This document shows positions 35,649-44,819 of a DNA stretch of 64,000 nt, piece after piece. A program made the translations under genes and the position numbers. Source of the DNA: Sphingobacterium sp. UT-1RO-CII-1 (GTDB lineage: Bacteria > Bacteroidota > Bacteroidia > Sphingobacteriales > Sphingobacteriaceae); contig NZ_JAPPVJ010000001.1 in NCBI RefSeq assembly GCF_026711005.1, forward strand, positions 558,001 through 622,000, given 5' to 3'. The notes under the pieces were generated by a model, which was not told where the DNA came from, did no database searches, and saw nothing but the letters and a program-made list of their open reading frames with translations. Each line of letters opens with the position of its first letter. The stretch's first letter is position 1.

Positions 35649-37136
35649 TCAGAACAATACTTTCTCATCTTTCACTCTGCCAGTTGCAGTAAACAATAAC
35701 ATTAAGAAAATTGTCCCTCCATTATAAACAATCAATTCAAAACCAATGCGGTATTCTGTATAAGGAATAATTAAGTATGTATTTATCAAATACCATATTA
35801 CAGGAGATATCAAGCAGAAATATGGTACTAAACTATCATTTACCTCATACTTTGTCAAAATCCCAAAAGCAAAAAGCCCTAATAATGGACCATACGTATA
35901 ACTAGCTGCAGTAAATATAGCTGTCACTACAGAGTCGTCATTCAAAAGCTTAAATATTAAAATAACTAGAAGCATTACAACAGAAAAAGCAAAGTGCACC
36001 ACATTTCTTTTTCTTACTAATGACTGGTCATTTGGATCTTTTCTTTTATTAAAGTTTAGAAAGTCTATACAATATGATGTAGTCAACGCTGTCAATGCCG
36101 AATCTGTCGTTGCGAAAGTGGCCGCAGTCAACCCCATCATAAAAATCAAACCAGCAGCTAAAGACAAGTGTTTTAACGCTACTTCAGGATACAAATAATC
36201 AGGTGTTAGCAACCCGCTTATATCGATACCTTTTTCCTCAACATAGATATAAAGTAATGCTCCAACAGCTAAAAAGAACAGATTAATGATTACGAAAATA
36301 CCCGTAAAAGTTAACATATTCTTTTGCGCTTCCGAGATAGTTTTCATGCTGAGATTTTTTTGCATTAAGTCTTGGTCCAGTCCGGTCATAGCAATCGTAA
36401 CAAATGCTCCACCTAGCACGTGTTTCCAAAAATGATTTTTACTGCCTAAAAAATCATCCCAAACCAATACACTTGAATAGGAGCTTTCTTTAACCCGCTC
36501 AAAGGCCTCGAATACAGACAAGCCCAAACCATCAGCCATAAAATAAATCGACAAAACTACAGCCAGCAACAAGCAGAATGTCTGTAAAGCATCAGTTATT
36601 ATAATAGTTTTTAATCCTCCTTTATTGGTATACATCCATATCAACACTAAACACCCTGCTACTGTTACACTAAAAGGAATATTCCAAGCGTCGAAAATAA
36701 ATCTCTGCAGAATAATAGCTACAAGATACAACCTAAAGGCAGAACCTATTGTACGTGAAACCAAAAAAATCATAGCCCCTGTCTTGTAACTTCTATAGCC
36801 AAGTCTTTGTTCTAAGTAGGTATAGATTGAGGTCAGATTCAGTCGATAGTATAAGGGCAAAAGGACATAAGCGATTACTAAGAACCCCAACGCATTACCA
36901 ATCACAAACTGAAAATAACTAAAGTTTGAAACACCCACCGCTCCTGGCACAGAAATAAAAGTAACCCCCGACAAGGCTGTCCCAATCATCCCGAATGCTA
37001 CCATATACCACTTCGAGTCTCTATTCGCAACGAAGAAGGTAGCGTTATCAGCTGTTTTTTTCGTTGTAAAATACGATACGCCTAAAAGGATTCCAAAATA
37101 GACGACTAAAAACAAAAGCAACAAAATCGGCGACAT
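35649..37136 (-). CDS. Sodium:solute symporter, probable MurNAc transporter (MurT-like)
   Basis: 495 residues with about 13 hydrophobic helices, SSS family: ILLGVSYFTTKKTADNATFF, GMIGTALSGVTFISVPGAVG, and TAATFATTDSALTALTTSYC near helix 8 with the Ser/Thr-rich sodium site. It begins 21 bases after murQ, in the operon namZ-murQ-transporter. In Tannerella forsythia an SSS-family transporter (MurT) in a murT-murK-murQ operon imports N-acetylmuramic acid; by context this protein probably does the same. Substrate assignment is inference from neighbours. Confidence 0.8.
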   Translation of the reverse strand: MSPILLLLFLVVYFGILLGVSYFTTKKTADNATFFVANRDSKWYMVAFGMIGTALSGVTFISVPGAVGVSNFSYFQFVIGNALGFLVIAYVLLPLYYRLNLTSIYTYLEQRLGYRSYKTGAMIFLVSRTIGSAFRLYLVAIILQRFIFDAWNIPFSVTVAGCLVLIWMYTNKGGLKTIIITDALQTFCLLLAVVLSIYFMADGLGLSVFEAFERVKESSYSSVLVWDDFLGSKNHFWKHVLGGAFVTIAMTGLDQDLMQKNLSMKTISEAQKNMLTFTGIFVIINLFFLAVGALLYIYVEEKGIDISGLLTPDYLYPEVALKHLSLAAGLIFMMGLTAATFATTDSALTALTTSYCIDFLNFNKRKDPNDQSLVRKRNVVHFAFSVVMLLVILIFKLLNDDSVVTAIFTAASYTYGPLLGLFAFGILTKYEVNDSLVPYFCLISPVIWYLINTYLIIPYTEYRIGFELIVYNGGTIFLMLLFTATGRVKDEKVLF

Positions 37137-37157
37137 AGACTATTGTAATTATGACGT

Positions 37158-37964
37158 TTAAGATTTATAATTTTCTATAGCTTCTCGTATCGTACCAAAC
37201 TCTTTAATCAAGCTGGTAGCGACACCCTCACTTACAGAAAGCTCCTCCATCACCATTCGAACTGCCCGATCAACCAACTTCACATTTGACAGCTGCATAT
37301 CTATCATTTTATTTCCCTTGACTCTTCCGAGCTGAATCATAACTGAAGTACTCAGCATATTCAACACTAACTTTTGTGCTGTTCCCGCTTTCATTCGAGT
37401 CGACCCCGTAACAAATTCAGGCCCGACTATTACCTCAACGGGAAAGTCCGCTTCCTGAGCTATCGGCGAATTCGAGTTACATACGATGCAAGCAGTCGCT
37501 AATCCCATTTCATTTGCTTTTTTCAGACCTCCTATAACATATGGTGTAGTGCCCGAAGCAGCTATTCCTACTACTACATCATTTGGGTTCACATCAAACT
37601 CTTTCAAGTCAAGCCACGCTTGCTTCTCATCATCTTCAGCAAATTCAACCGCCTTCCGTATTGCAGAATCTCCTCCTGCAATTATCCCTATCACCCAATC
37701 AAACGGGACTCCAAAAGTTGGAGGACATTCCGATGCGTCAAGAATTCCCAAACGACCACTGGTCCCGGCCCCGATATAAAACAAACGCCCCCCTCTCTTC
37801 ATTCTATCAACAACAGCAGTGACTAAAGGTTCTAATTGTGGAATGACTTTCTCTACTGCATCAGCGATTTTCTGATCTTCTCTATTGATATTAACCAATA
37901 GTTCTCTCACAGACATATCTTCTAATTTTTCATAATGAGACTCTGCTTCTGTTACTCTAATCAT
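37158..37964 (-). CDS. murQ: N-acetylmuramic acid 6-phosphate etherase
   Basis: 268 residues from ATG 37964 (MIRVTEAESHYEKL); a longer frame starting with TTG at 37991 is unlikely. MurQ removes D-lactate from MurNAc 6-phosphate to give GlcNAc 6-phosphate in the cytoplasm. SIS-domain and active-site motifs: FYIGAGTSGRLGILDASECP (Glu), GIIAGGDSAIRKAVEFAEDD (Glu), VGIAASGTTPYVIGGL and GSTRMKAGTAQKLVLNML. It lies 52 bases after namZ and 21 bases before the transporter gene. The kinase that must supply its substrate is not in the window. Confidence 0.95.
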   Translation of the reverse strand: MIRVTEAESHYEKLEDMSVRELLVNINREDQKIADAVEKVIPQLEPLVTAVVDRMKRGGRLFYIGAGTSGRLGILDASECPPTFGVPFDWVIGIIAGGDSAIRKAVEFAEDDEKQAWLDLKEFDVNPNDVVVGIAASGTTPYVIGGLKKANEMGLATACIVCNSNSPIAQEADFPVEVIVGPEFVTGSTRMKAGTAQKLVLNMLSTSVMIQLGRVKGNKMIDMQLSNVKLVDRAVRMVMEELSVSEGVATSLIKEFGTIREAIENYKS

Positions 37965-38016
37965 ATTTTCACAACATATAAACTTAAACAAATCAAAACA
38001 CCCTTATTACAAGTGT

Positions 38017-39231
38017 TTAAAAGTCATTATATAATAAGTATTTTGCTCTCATTTTCTTATATTCATTCAGATCATCCTGCCAACTTTCACGAATTTCCTC
38101 CTCAGACAGCCCAGCTAGTATTTGCTTTCGCAGCAAATCCGTACCAGCCAATTTATCAAAAAACTCAGGTCGCGCAAAGAATTTTGATTTATCTGGTGTT
38201 TTATTATAAAAATCTAAAAAATAAGACAGTGTAAACGTCTGCTTACTTGGATCAAGACTTCTCAGATCTACCCCATACATCATTTTACCCTTTCCTTCCA
38301 CATGCTTTTGCATCCCTTTTTTTTCTTGCGGTATAAAAGTAAAATCTCCATAAAACTCTTTTTCATAACCAATAATTTGAAAAGGCCAGTCCGTACCTCT
38401 TCCTACAGATATATCAGTAGCCTCAAACAAGCATAATGACGAATACAGTCTTACTGACAAATAATTAGGCAAACTCGGAGAAGGAATAACAGGAAGTCGA
38501 TATTTCGTCGCATGATCCCAATTAAGAACACGAACAACTGTTAGGTTACATTTTTTTCCATCCTGTAACCACCCTTCTCCATTGATCATTTCTGCCAACT
38601 CCCCTACTGTCAATCCATGTATCATAGCAATTTTATGGAAAGAGACATCAGACTTGAACCTATCACTCTTTCTTACTGGACCATCTACTTGATCTCCACA
38701 AGGGTTAGGCCGATCTAAAACAATCAATTCTTTATCATGTTTTACAGAAAGTTCCATAACACGGTGCAAAGATGTGATATATGTATAAAAACGTGCTCCG
38801 ACATCTTGCAGATCAAATAGCATTACATCAACAGATTTCACAATGGAATCTTGTTTATCATTCTTTCCATATAAACTAAATAAAGGTAACCCAGTATTCT
38901 TATCTATATCATTCACAACCTTCTCTCCTCGCTCAATTTGCCCTCTAAAGCCATGTTCTGGTGTCAACACAAACTTCAAATCGACGCCTTCTCGAATTAA
39001 TACATCAACTAGGTGTGTTCTATCTTTTCCTACAACAGACGTTTGATTTCCCATTATCCCTACAGCTTTTCCTTTCAATAAAGGAATATATTCTGTCAGG
39101 CGATCTGCCCCAACGATTACTTTGTCTTCACCTTCAATTCCCTGCACCGCTTTCACCTCATTATTAAAGTTGTTTCCAAAAGTCTTAAACATCAGTAAAC
39201 CTAACGTCAAAATGGCACACAGTTTTTTCAT
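38017..39231 (-). CDS. namZ: Exo-beta-N-acetylmuramidase NamZ (DUF1343, GH171)
   Basis: 404 residues with a signal peptide (about 1-19). The DUF1343 core is continuous: GIMGNQTSVVGKDRTHLVDVL, here as GIMGNQTSVV and THLVDVL; LKFVLTPEHGFRG; DVMLFDLQDVGARFYTYITS; VLDRPNPCGDQVDGP; IPSPSLPNYLS and DISVGRGTDWPFQIIG. NamZ releases MurNAc from the non-reducing end of peptidoglycan fragments, which the neighbouring transporter and MurQ can then use. A -7-like TATATTTG at 39267-39274, right after the terminator of the preceding gene, suggests its own promoter. First gene of the salvage operon. Confidence 0.9.
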   Translation of the reverse strand: MKKLCAILTLGLLMFKTFGNNFNNEVKAVQGIEGEDKVIVGADRLTEYIPLLKGKAVGIMGNQTSVVGKDRTHLVDVLIREGVDLKFVLTPEHGFRGQIERGEKVVNDIDKNTGLPLFSLYGKNDKQDSIVKSVDVMLFDLQDVGARFYTYITSLHRVMELSVKHDKELIVLDRPNPCGDQVDGPVRKSDRFKSDVSFHKIAMIHGLTVGELAEMINGEGWLQDGKKCNLTVVRVLNWDHATKYRLPVIPSPSLPNYLSVRLYSSLCLFEATDISVGRGTDWPFQIIGYEKEFYGDFTFIPQEKKGMQKHVEGKGKMMYGVDLRSLDPSKQTFTLSYFLDFYNKTPDKSKFFARPEFFDKLAGTDLLRKQILAGLSEEEIRESWQDDLNEYKKMRAKYLLYNDF

Positions 39232-39266
39232 TTACAATTGATCTTTAACGGTAATCACCTAATATC

Positions 39267-39274
39267 CAAATATA
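39267..39274 (-). promoter_or_regulatory. Possible -7 element of the namZ-murQ operon
   Basis: TATATTTG on the minus strand, 36 bases before the namZ ATG and directly downstream of the GHL10 terminator. No -33 TTG at the expected distance. Confidence 0.35.
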
Positions 39275-39283
39275 CTTAATAAA

Positions 39284-39310
39284 AACGCAGCTATTTTATA
39301 TAGCTGCGTT
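39284..39310 (-). terminator. Terminator between the GHL10 lipoprotein gene and namZ
   Basis: AACGCAGCTAT at 39284-39294 pairs with ATAGCTGCGTT at 39300-39310; on the minus strand TTTTTATTAA follows. It separates the hydrolase lipoprotein transcript from namZ. Confidence 0.85.
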
Positions 39311-39338
39311 AAAATCAAAACTCTCTTTTATGGCCATC

Positions 39339-40979
39339 TCATTTTACTTCCTTGGCAATATAATCACTCTCATTGCTCAGGCGATCCACAGCACTAATAG
39401 CAATAACTTTCAATTGCTTACCATTTTTCACCTTAGGGAAGCTTTTCTCCATTTGTGCTGCCTCAACGATTTCATAGTCCCAAGAGTCGCCATATTTAGC
39501 GTAAACAATCCAATGAAACACTTGCTCTGGCTGCTTATGCAACCATTTTGCAAACACGCTACTTGTTTCTGGCGTTAATAATAAAGTAGGTGCTAAAAGT
39601 GGGTTCGCTTGAAGCCACGGTGTTCTCGGCACCAAAACTTTATTTTGGTAAACACTATTCTTAATCGCTTCAACCATAGCAGGACTTTTCGTCAAGCCAG
39701 CAATACTCCAATGTACCGCACCAACGCTTTTCGGAATCAGCTTACGTGTTTCCTTTATTTGATTTACAATTTCCTGTGGTCTATTTGCCGAACGTACCTC
39801 TACAGTATTAAGTCCAGGCCATAAGTGTCTACCATGCGTATTTTCACCCTCCCACCATTTCAACAAAGCAGTAAAACTTTGTTTTGCTGGCTCTATGGGC
39901 CAATATAGCTGAGGCGTGAAATAATCAATCCACCCTTTATTCAACCATAGCTTAGCATCTGCATACAGCTCGTCGTATTGCGAAGATCCTGTAACTCCGG
40001 CCGGGTAACCAGGCTTCCAAATACCAAAAGGACTTAGTCCAAATTTAACGGTATGTTTTTCAGCTTTTATTTCTTTGTAAACCCGTTCAATAAAGCGATT
40101 AACATTATCTCTTCTCCAATCTGCTCTTGACATGTTGCCTCCACTTTTCTTATAGGCATTCCATGTAGTATTATCCGGAAAATCAGCACCTCCATTATAG
40201 CTTGCATACGGATAAAAATAATCATCAAAGTGAACACCATCAATATCATATCGTTTCACTATATCTAAAACAACTTTTGAAGCATGATCTTGTGTTTTAG
40301 GATTTGCAGGGTCAAACCAATACATTCCATTTTTCAAGCGCACCACCAAATCTGAGGTTTTATGAACCATCGATCCTTCCGTTACTGCACCTCCTGCCGA
40401 GTGGTGCGCACGATAAGGGTTCAACCAAACATGCAATTCCAGTCCTCTTTTATGCGCTTCCTCAACCCAAAACTCTAAGGGGTCATAATACGGATTAGGC
40501 CGCTTACCAATCTGTCCTGTTAAAAAATAAGACCAAGGTTCATGTGGACTATTATACAATGCATCTGCCGAAGGCCTGACCTGAAAAACAACTGCATTAA
40601 AATTATTTGCTTTTAACATGTCCAATAAGACAATCGCTTCTTTTTTCTGAGATTCAGAATCAAAGTTATTTTTTGTTGGCCAATTGATATTAGCCACCGT
40701 TGCTATCCACGCACCTCTAAATTCACGCGACACTTCAGGGAGTTCAACACGTAAAGGCTTTTCAACCTTTTCTTTAATCACAGGCTGCTCTTTTTCAACG
40801 GGTTTATCCACAACATCAATCACTACTGTCTCAACCTGTTCTACGGGTTTCGCAGATACCAACTCAGGTGATTTCAACTCTCTTGTTGCGATTCTATTCT
40901 TTCTAGAGCCACATGACATCATAAGCCCCAAACAAATAAATATGCCAAGTGCTAACTGTAATACGAATTTTACGTTCAT
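39339..40979 (-). CDS. Family-10-like glycosyl hydrolase lipoprotein (GHL10/DUF187, DigH-like)
   Basis: 546 residues. Lipobox MMSC (Cys23) marks an envelope lipoprotein; residues 30-75 are a Lys/Glu/Pro/Val-rich tether. The catalytic barrel starts REFRGAWIATVANINWP and contains VVFQVRPSADALY, HVWLNPYRAH, DGVHFDDYFYPY and KFGLSPFGIW, the signature of the family that includes E. coli DigH (YddW), which cuts peptide-free glycan strands at the division site. A C-terminal beta domain follows. It lies upstream of namZ-murQ on the same strand with a terminator between. Peptidoglycan as substrate is inferred from family and neighbours. Confidence 0.85.
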   Translation of the reverse strand: MNVKFVLQLALGIFICLGLMMSCGSRKNRIATRELKSPELVSAKPVEQVETVVIDVVDKPVEKEQPVIKEKVEKPLRVELPEVSREFRGAWIATVANINWPTKNNFDSESQKKEAIVLLDMLKANNFNAVVFQVRPSADALYNSPHEPWSYFLTGQIGKRPNPYYDPLEFWVEEAHKRGLELHVWLNPYRAHHSAGGAVTEGSMVHKTSDLVVRLKNGMYWFDPANPKTQDHASKVVLDIVKRYDIDGVHFDDYFYPYASYNGGADFPDNTTWNAYKKSGGNMSRADWRRDNVNRFIERVYKEIKAEKHTVKFGLSPFGIWKPGYPAGVTGSSQYDELYADAKLWLNKGWIDYFTPQLYWPIEPAKQSFTALLKWWEGENTHGRHLWPGLNTVEVRSANRPQEIVNQIKETRKLIPKSVGAVHWSIAGLTKSPAMVEAIKNSVYQNKVLVPRTPWLQANPLLAPTLLLTPETSSVFAKWLHKQPEQVFHWIVYAKYGDSWDYEIVEAAQMEKSFPKVKNGKQLKVIAISAVDRLSNESDYIAKEVK

Positions 40980-40985
40980 AGCCTA

Positions 40986-41001
40986 CAAAACTACAAATTT
41001 A
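40986..41001 (-). promoter_or_regulatory. Tandem TAnnTTTG elements before the GHL10 lipoprotein gene
   Basis: TAAATTTG (41001-40994) is followed directly by TAGTTTTG (40993-40986) on the minus strand. The second ends 7 bases before the ATG, so a leaderless or near-leaderless mRNA is predicted. Confidence 0.4.
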
Positions 41002-41196
41002 GAAATAGATTTACGGCTAGAAAGCACTGTAAAATAGCTAAAAACACAACAAAATCAGCAGATCAAAACTTCTGTTGTTTGCACAAAAAAAGCACAAATA
41101 ACAGAAGTTTTATAGGGTAAACAACTACTAAGAGCAAAGCTTATTCGCTTATTAAATTAAAATTACCGATTTTTAACATAAACAATAAATTCCCTT

Positions 41197-42798
41197 ATGA
41201 TAACTAACAATTCAAAAACCTTGTGGCGTCTGTATCGTAAAGCATTTTTCTTTACAATTTTAAGCACGTCTAGTCTTCATGCTTTTTCACAATTCTCACC
41301 AAATAGAGAACAAAAGCTCGACCCTATAGTTGAACAGATTGTACAAGAAGCAAACAATAACTCTCAGCTTGAAAAATTAGCCTTCGAACTTCTTGATGTA
41401 GTAGGACCAAGATTAGTAGGAACACCACAAATGACCAAAGCGAATGAATGGGCCCTTAAGACATTTGAATCGTGGGGAATAGACGCAAAAAACCAACAAT
41501 TTGGCGAATGGCACGGCTGGGAAAGAGGCATTTCATATATTGACATGACCTATCCACGTTTAAAGACTCTTGCAGGCACACAATTAGCTTGGAGCCCGAG
41601 TACTGATGGCAAGGCAATCGAGGCCGAAGTAATTGTATTACCAGAATTTAAAAACTCTTCAGACTTTAAGGCTTGGCTTCCAAAAGTAAAGGGTAAACAT
41701 GTCCTAATTTCCATGTATCAGCCCACTGGTCGTCCAGATCATGAATGGAAACAATATGCTCGGGAAGAATCATTTGAATCTATGAAGAGACAACGGGACT
41801 CACTAACCAAAGCCTTTGCTGACAACATTAAAAATACAGGACTGTCTGCAAATTCGATTCCTATGCAGCTTGAAGAGGCCGGAGCAGCAGGTGTAATATC
41901 AAGCTTTTGGTCAAAAGAGTTTGGCGCTAACAAAATATTTGGTGCACGCACACAGACTATCCCTTCAGTCGATGTCTCCTTAGAGGACTATGGCATGCTT
42001 TACCGTTTAGCTCAAAACGAACTTGCACCAAAAGTACAAATACAAACAAGTTCTAAATCTTTAGGAAATGTTCCATCTTTCAACACAATCGCTGAAATAA
42101 AAGGAACCGAATTTCCTGATGAATATGTTATACTTTCTGCCCACTTAGACTCTTGGGAAGGCGGTTCAGGTGCAACAGACAATGGGACAGGTACTATAGC
42201 CATGATGGAAGCCGCTCGAATTTTAAAAAAGCTCCTCCCCAATCCACGCCGCACTATTTTAATAGGCTTGTGGGGCAGTGAAGAACAAGGTTTAAATGGT
42301 TCTAGATCATTTGTACTTGACAATCCAGAGATCATCGAAAAAACTCAAGCAGTATTCAACTTAGACAATGGAACAGGCCGGGTAGAGAACATTAATGGTT
42401 CTGGTTTTTTACATTCATATGATTACGTAGGCCGGTGGCTATCTGCTGTACCCAATAATATTACAAAAGATATAAAGACGACATTTCCAGGGAGTCCTGG
42501 TGGAGGGGCTTCTGACCATGCATCATTCGTAGCTGCAGGTATACCCGCTTTTATGTTAAGTTCATTATCATGGGGTTATTTCACGAACACGTGGCATACA
42601 AACCTTGACACCTATGATAAAATTGTTTTCGATGACATAAAATACAATGTTATTTTAACGGCGACTATGGCGTATATGGCTTCCGAAGAAGCTGAATTAG
42701 TCAATAGAGAAAAACGTATACTTCCAGCAATGCCTAACGGTGAACAAGGAAGTTGGCCTCGCATGAATCAACCGAGACGGAGTGGCGCAGGTTATTAA
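41197..42798 (+). CDS. Secreted M28 family zinc metallopeptidase
   Basis: 533 residues with a signal peptide (about 1-31, ending SLHAFSQ). After an N-terminal prosegment and an inserted PA-like domain (about 110-260), the M28 catalytic part shows the di-zinc site: YVILSAHLDSWEGG (His, Asp), SGATDNGTGTIAMMEA (bridging Asp), GLWGSEEQGLNGS (Glu-Glu) and GGGASDHASFVAAGIP (His). M28 enzymes are aminopeptidases or carboxypeptidases; export suggests use of extracellular peptides. The last two codons and the stop lie inside a 60-base perfect palindrome shared with the end of pgi. Confidence 0.9.
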   Translation: MITNNSKTLWRLYRKAFFFTILSTSSLHAFSQFSPNREQKLDPIVEQIVQEANNNSQLEKLAFELLDVVGPRLVGTPQMTKANEWALKTFESWGIDAKNQQFGEWHGWERGISYIDMTYPRLKTLAGTQLAWSPSTDGKAIEAEVIVLPEFKNSSDFKAWLPKVKGKHVLISMYQPTGRPDHEWKQYAREESFESMKRQRDSLTKAFADNIKNTGLSANSIPMQLEEAGAAGVISSFWSKEFGANKIFGARTQTIPSVDVSLEDYGMLYRLAQNELAPKVQIQTSSKSLGNVPSFNTIAEIKGTEFPDEYVILSAHLDSWEGGSGATDNGTGTIAMMEAARILKKLLPNPRRTILIGLWGSEEQGLNGSRSFVLDNPEIIEKTQAVFNLDNGTGRVENINGSGFLHSYDYVGRWLSAVPNNITKDIKTTFPGSPGGGASDHASFVAAGIPAFMLSSLSWGYFTNTWHTNLDTYDKIVFDDIKYNVILTATMAYMASEEAELVNREKRILPAMPNGEQGSWPRMNQPRRSGAGY

Positions 42799-42849
42799 AA
42801 CTATAAAGCCTCTTACAATATTGTAAGAGGCTTTATAGTTTTAATAACC
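42790..42849. terminator. 60-base perfect palindrome, bidirectional terminator
   Basis: Bases 42790-42849 equal their own reverse complement: two 30-base arms meeting at 42819/42820 (centre ACAATATTGT) with no spacer. The inner G+C part is AAGCCTCTTACA/TGTAAGAGGCTT, and A/T runs flank it so that both strands read as stem plus T tract. It overlaps the last codons of the M28 gene and ends 8 bases before the pgi stop codon. Confidence 0.9.
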
Positions 42850-42857
42850 ACCGATAT

Positions 42858-44504
42858 TTACCGCCATTCTTTATATTGATTAATTAATCCATTTGTCGAC
42901 GAGTCGTGCGTAACTACCATTTCCTCTCCCGCCAACTCAGGCAATATCCGGCCAGCCAATTGCTTCCCTAACTCTACTCCCCACTGATCAAAACTATAAA
43001 TGTTCCATACAACTCCCTGAACGAATATTTTATGCTCATAAAAAGCAATTAAGGTTCCTAGAGTCTTTGGTGTTATCTTTTTTATTAAAAATGAATTTGT
43101 CGGTCTATTGCCTTCAAAAACTTTGAATTTTTTTATTTTTAAGATATCTTCTTCAGACTTCCCTTCTGCTCTAAGCTCACGTTCTACTTCTGTTTCTGTT
43201 TTCCCATTCATTAACGCTTCCGTTTGTGCAAAATAGTTAGACAAAAGTAACTGATGGTGATTTCCTATAATATTGTGTGATATTGCTGGAGCTATAAAAT
43301 CACAGGGAATCATTTTTGTCCCTTGGTGTATAAGCTGATAAAAGGCATGTTGACCATTGGTACCAGGTTCTCCCCAAATAATAGGCCCTGTTTGATAATC
43401 TATCCGTTCTCCTGTCCGGGAAATAGATTTACCATTACTTTCCATATCTCCTTGTTGAAAATATGCAGCAAATCTATGTAAATATTGATCATAAGGTAAA
43501 ATAGCATGACTTTGGGCATCAAAAAAGTTATTATACCAAACTCCTAATAGCGCTAACATAACAGGAATATTCTGTTCCAACTCTGTAGTTCTGAAGTGTT
43601 CGTCAGCTTCAAAAGCACCTTCTAAAAGCTCTTCAAAGTTATCAAAACCGATACTTAATGCTATTGACAACCCAATCGCTGACCATAAGGAATAACGACC
43701 TCCTACCCAATCCCAAAATTGAAACATATTTTGAGTATCAATCCCAAATGAAGAAACAGCCTCTTCATTTGTGCTCAATGCAACAAAATGCTTTGACACA
43801 TCTGCCTGAGTAGCTCCTTTCGACAATAACCATGCTTTAGCTGAATGCGCATTAGCCATAGTTTCTTGCGTCGTAAAAGTCTTAGATGCAACTAAAAAGA
43901 GTGTGGTTTCGGCATTTAAGTTCTTTAGAGTTTCTACGATATGTGTACCGTCAACATTCGAAACAAAGTGAACATTTAACCTAGTTTTATAAGGTTTTAG
44001 TGCTTCAGTAACCATTACGGGGCCTAAATCTGAACCACCTATCCCAATATTGACAATATCAGTTATTTCCTTACCAGTATACCCTTTCCAATCACCATTT
44101 ATTACTCGAGAAGAGAATTCTTTCATGTGTGCCAGAACAGATTGAATTTTCAATTTTATATCTTCTCCTTCAACAATTATTGCTTTGTCACCTCTATCTC
44201 TAAGTGCTGTATGCAATACTTGCCGCCCCTCTGTTACGTTTATTTTCTCTCCATCAAACATAGCCTTTACAGCATCATCTAAATTGCACTCTTTAGCCAA
44301 CTGAACTAACAGTGCAACAGTTTCTTCTGTAATTATATTTTTAGAGAAATCTAGTAAAATATCATTAAAACGAATAGAAAATTTCGCGAATCTCTCTTCA
44401 TCTTCTGCAAACAGTTCTTTAATCGACTTCTCGTTAACTTTGATGTAATGGTCAACCAGATAAGCATAGGCCGGGGTTGTAGTAAAATCAGTATTTGGGA
44501 ACAT
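42858..44504 (-). CDS. pgi: Glucose-6-phosphate isomerase
   Basis: 548 residues, the length of the E. coli enzyme. It interconverts glucose 6-phosphate and fructose 6-phosphate in glycolysis. Motifs: [18 protein letters not shown] (phosphosugar site), [13 protein letters not shown], the catalytic Glu in [27 protein letters not shown] (His) and [13 protein letters not shown] (Lys). Monocistronic. A TATATTTG element at 44526-44533 lies 22 bases before the ATG. Confidence 0.97.
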   Translation of the reverse strand: MFPNTDFTTTPAYAYLVDHYIKVNEKSIKELFAEDEERFAKFSIRFNDILLDFSKNIITEETVALLVQLAKECNLDDAVKAMFDGEKINVTEGRQVLHTALRDRGDKAIIVEGEDIKLKIQSVLAHMKEFSSRVINGDWKGYTGKEITDIVNIGIGGSDLGPVMVTEALKPYKTRLNVHFVSNVDGTHIVETLKNLNAETTLFLVASKTFTTQETMANAHSAKAWLLSKGATQADVSKHFVALSTNEEAVSSFGIDTQNMFQFWDWVGGRYSLWSAIGLSIALSIGFDNFEELLEGAFEADEHFRTTELEQNIPVMLALLGVWYNNFFDAQSHAILPYDQYLHRFAAYFQQGDMESNGKSISRTGERIDYQTGPIIWGEPGTNGQHAFYQLIHQGTKMIPCDFIAPAISHNIIGNHHQLLLSNYFAQTEALMNGKTETEVERELRAEGKSEEDILKIKKFKVFEGNRPTNSFLIKKITPKTLGTLIAFYEHKIFVQGVVWNIYSFDQWGVELGKQLAGRILPELAGEEMVVTHDSSTNGLINQYKEWR

Positions 44505-44525
44505 ACATTGTATTATTTATTTTTT

Positions 44526-44533
44526 CAAATATA
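44526..44533 (-). promoter_or_regulatory. Possible -7 element of pgi
   Basis: TATATTTG on the minus strand, 22 bases before the start codon. No clear -33 box. Confidence 0.4.
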
Positions 44534-44740
44534 CGCAAAGCACGAAATAAGCGAAGCTTTCCTCTTTAAATGTTTGTTAAAAAACAACAGACCATACCTA
44601 GCAAGCTCATATACAAGCACACCACCTCAAAAAATAACTACCTCATAATACTTTATTAGTAATTTCACCTGTCCACAGCAGATTCTTGACCGATAAAATA
44701 CTTCTACCTACTTTTATCTATATTAGTTACGCAGTAAAAG

Positions 44741-44771
44741 TTGTTTGAATACAGACAATACTGTATTTTTG
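44741..44771 (+). promoter_or_regulatory. Promoter of dcd
   Basis: TTG at 44741-44743, 20-base spacer, TATTTTTG at 44764-44771; expected start site near 44777 and a leader of about 43 bases. Confidence 0.55.
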
Positions 44772-44819
44772 AGACGGTCTTAACACGAAACTTATCGTAA
44801 TGACCATTTTTTAAAAAAA

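Larger units (their letters stand above)
44505..44819. other. Divergent region between pgi and dcd
   Basis: 315 bases without a gene. It contains the pgi -7 element near one end and the dcd promoter near the other; the middle is plain A+T-rich sequence. Confidence 0.5.
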
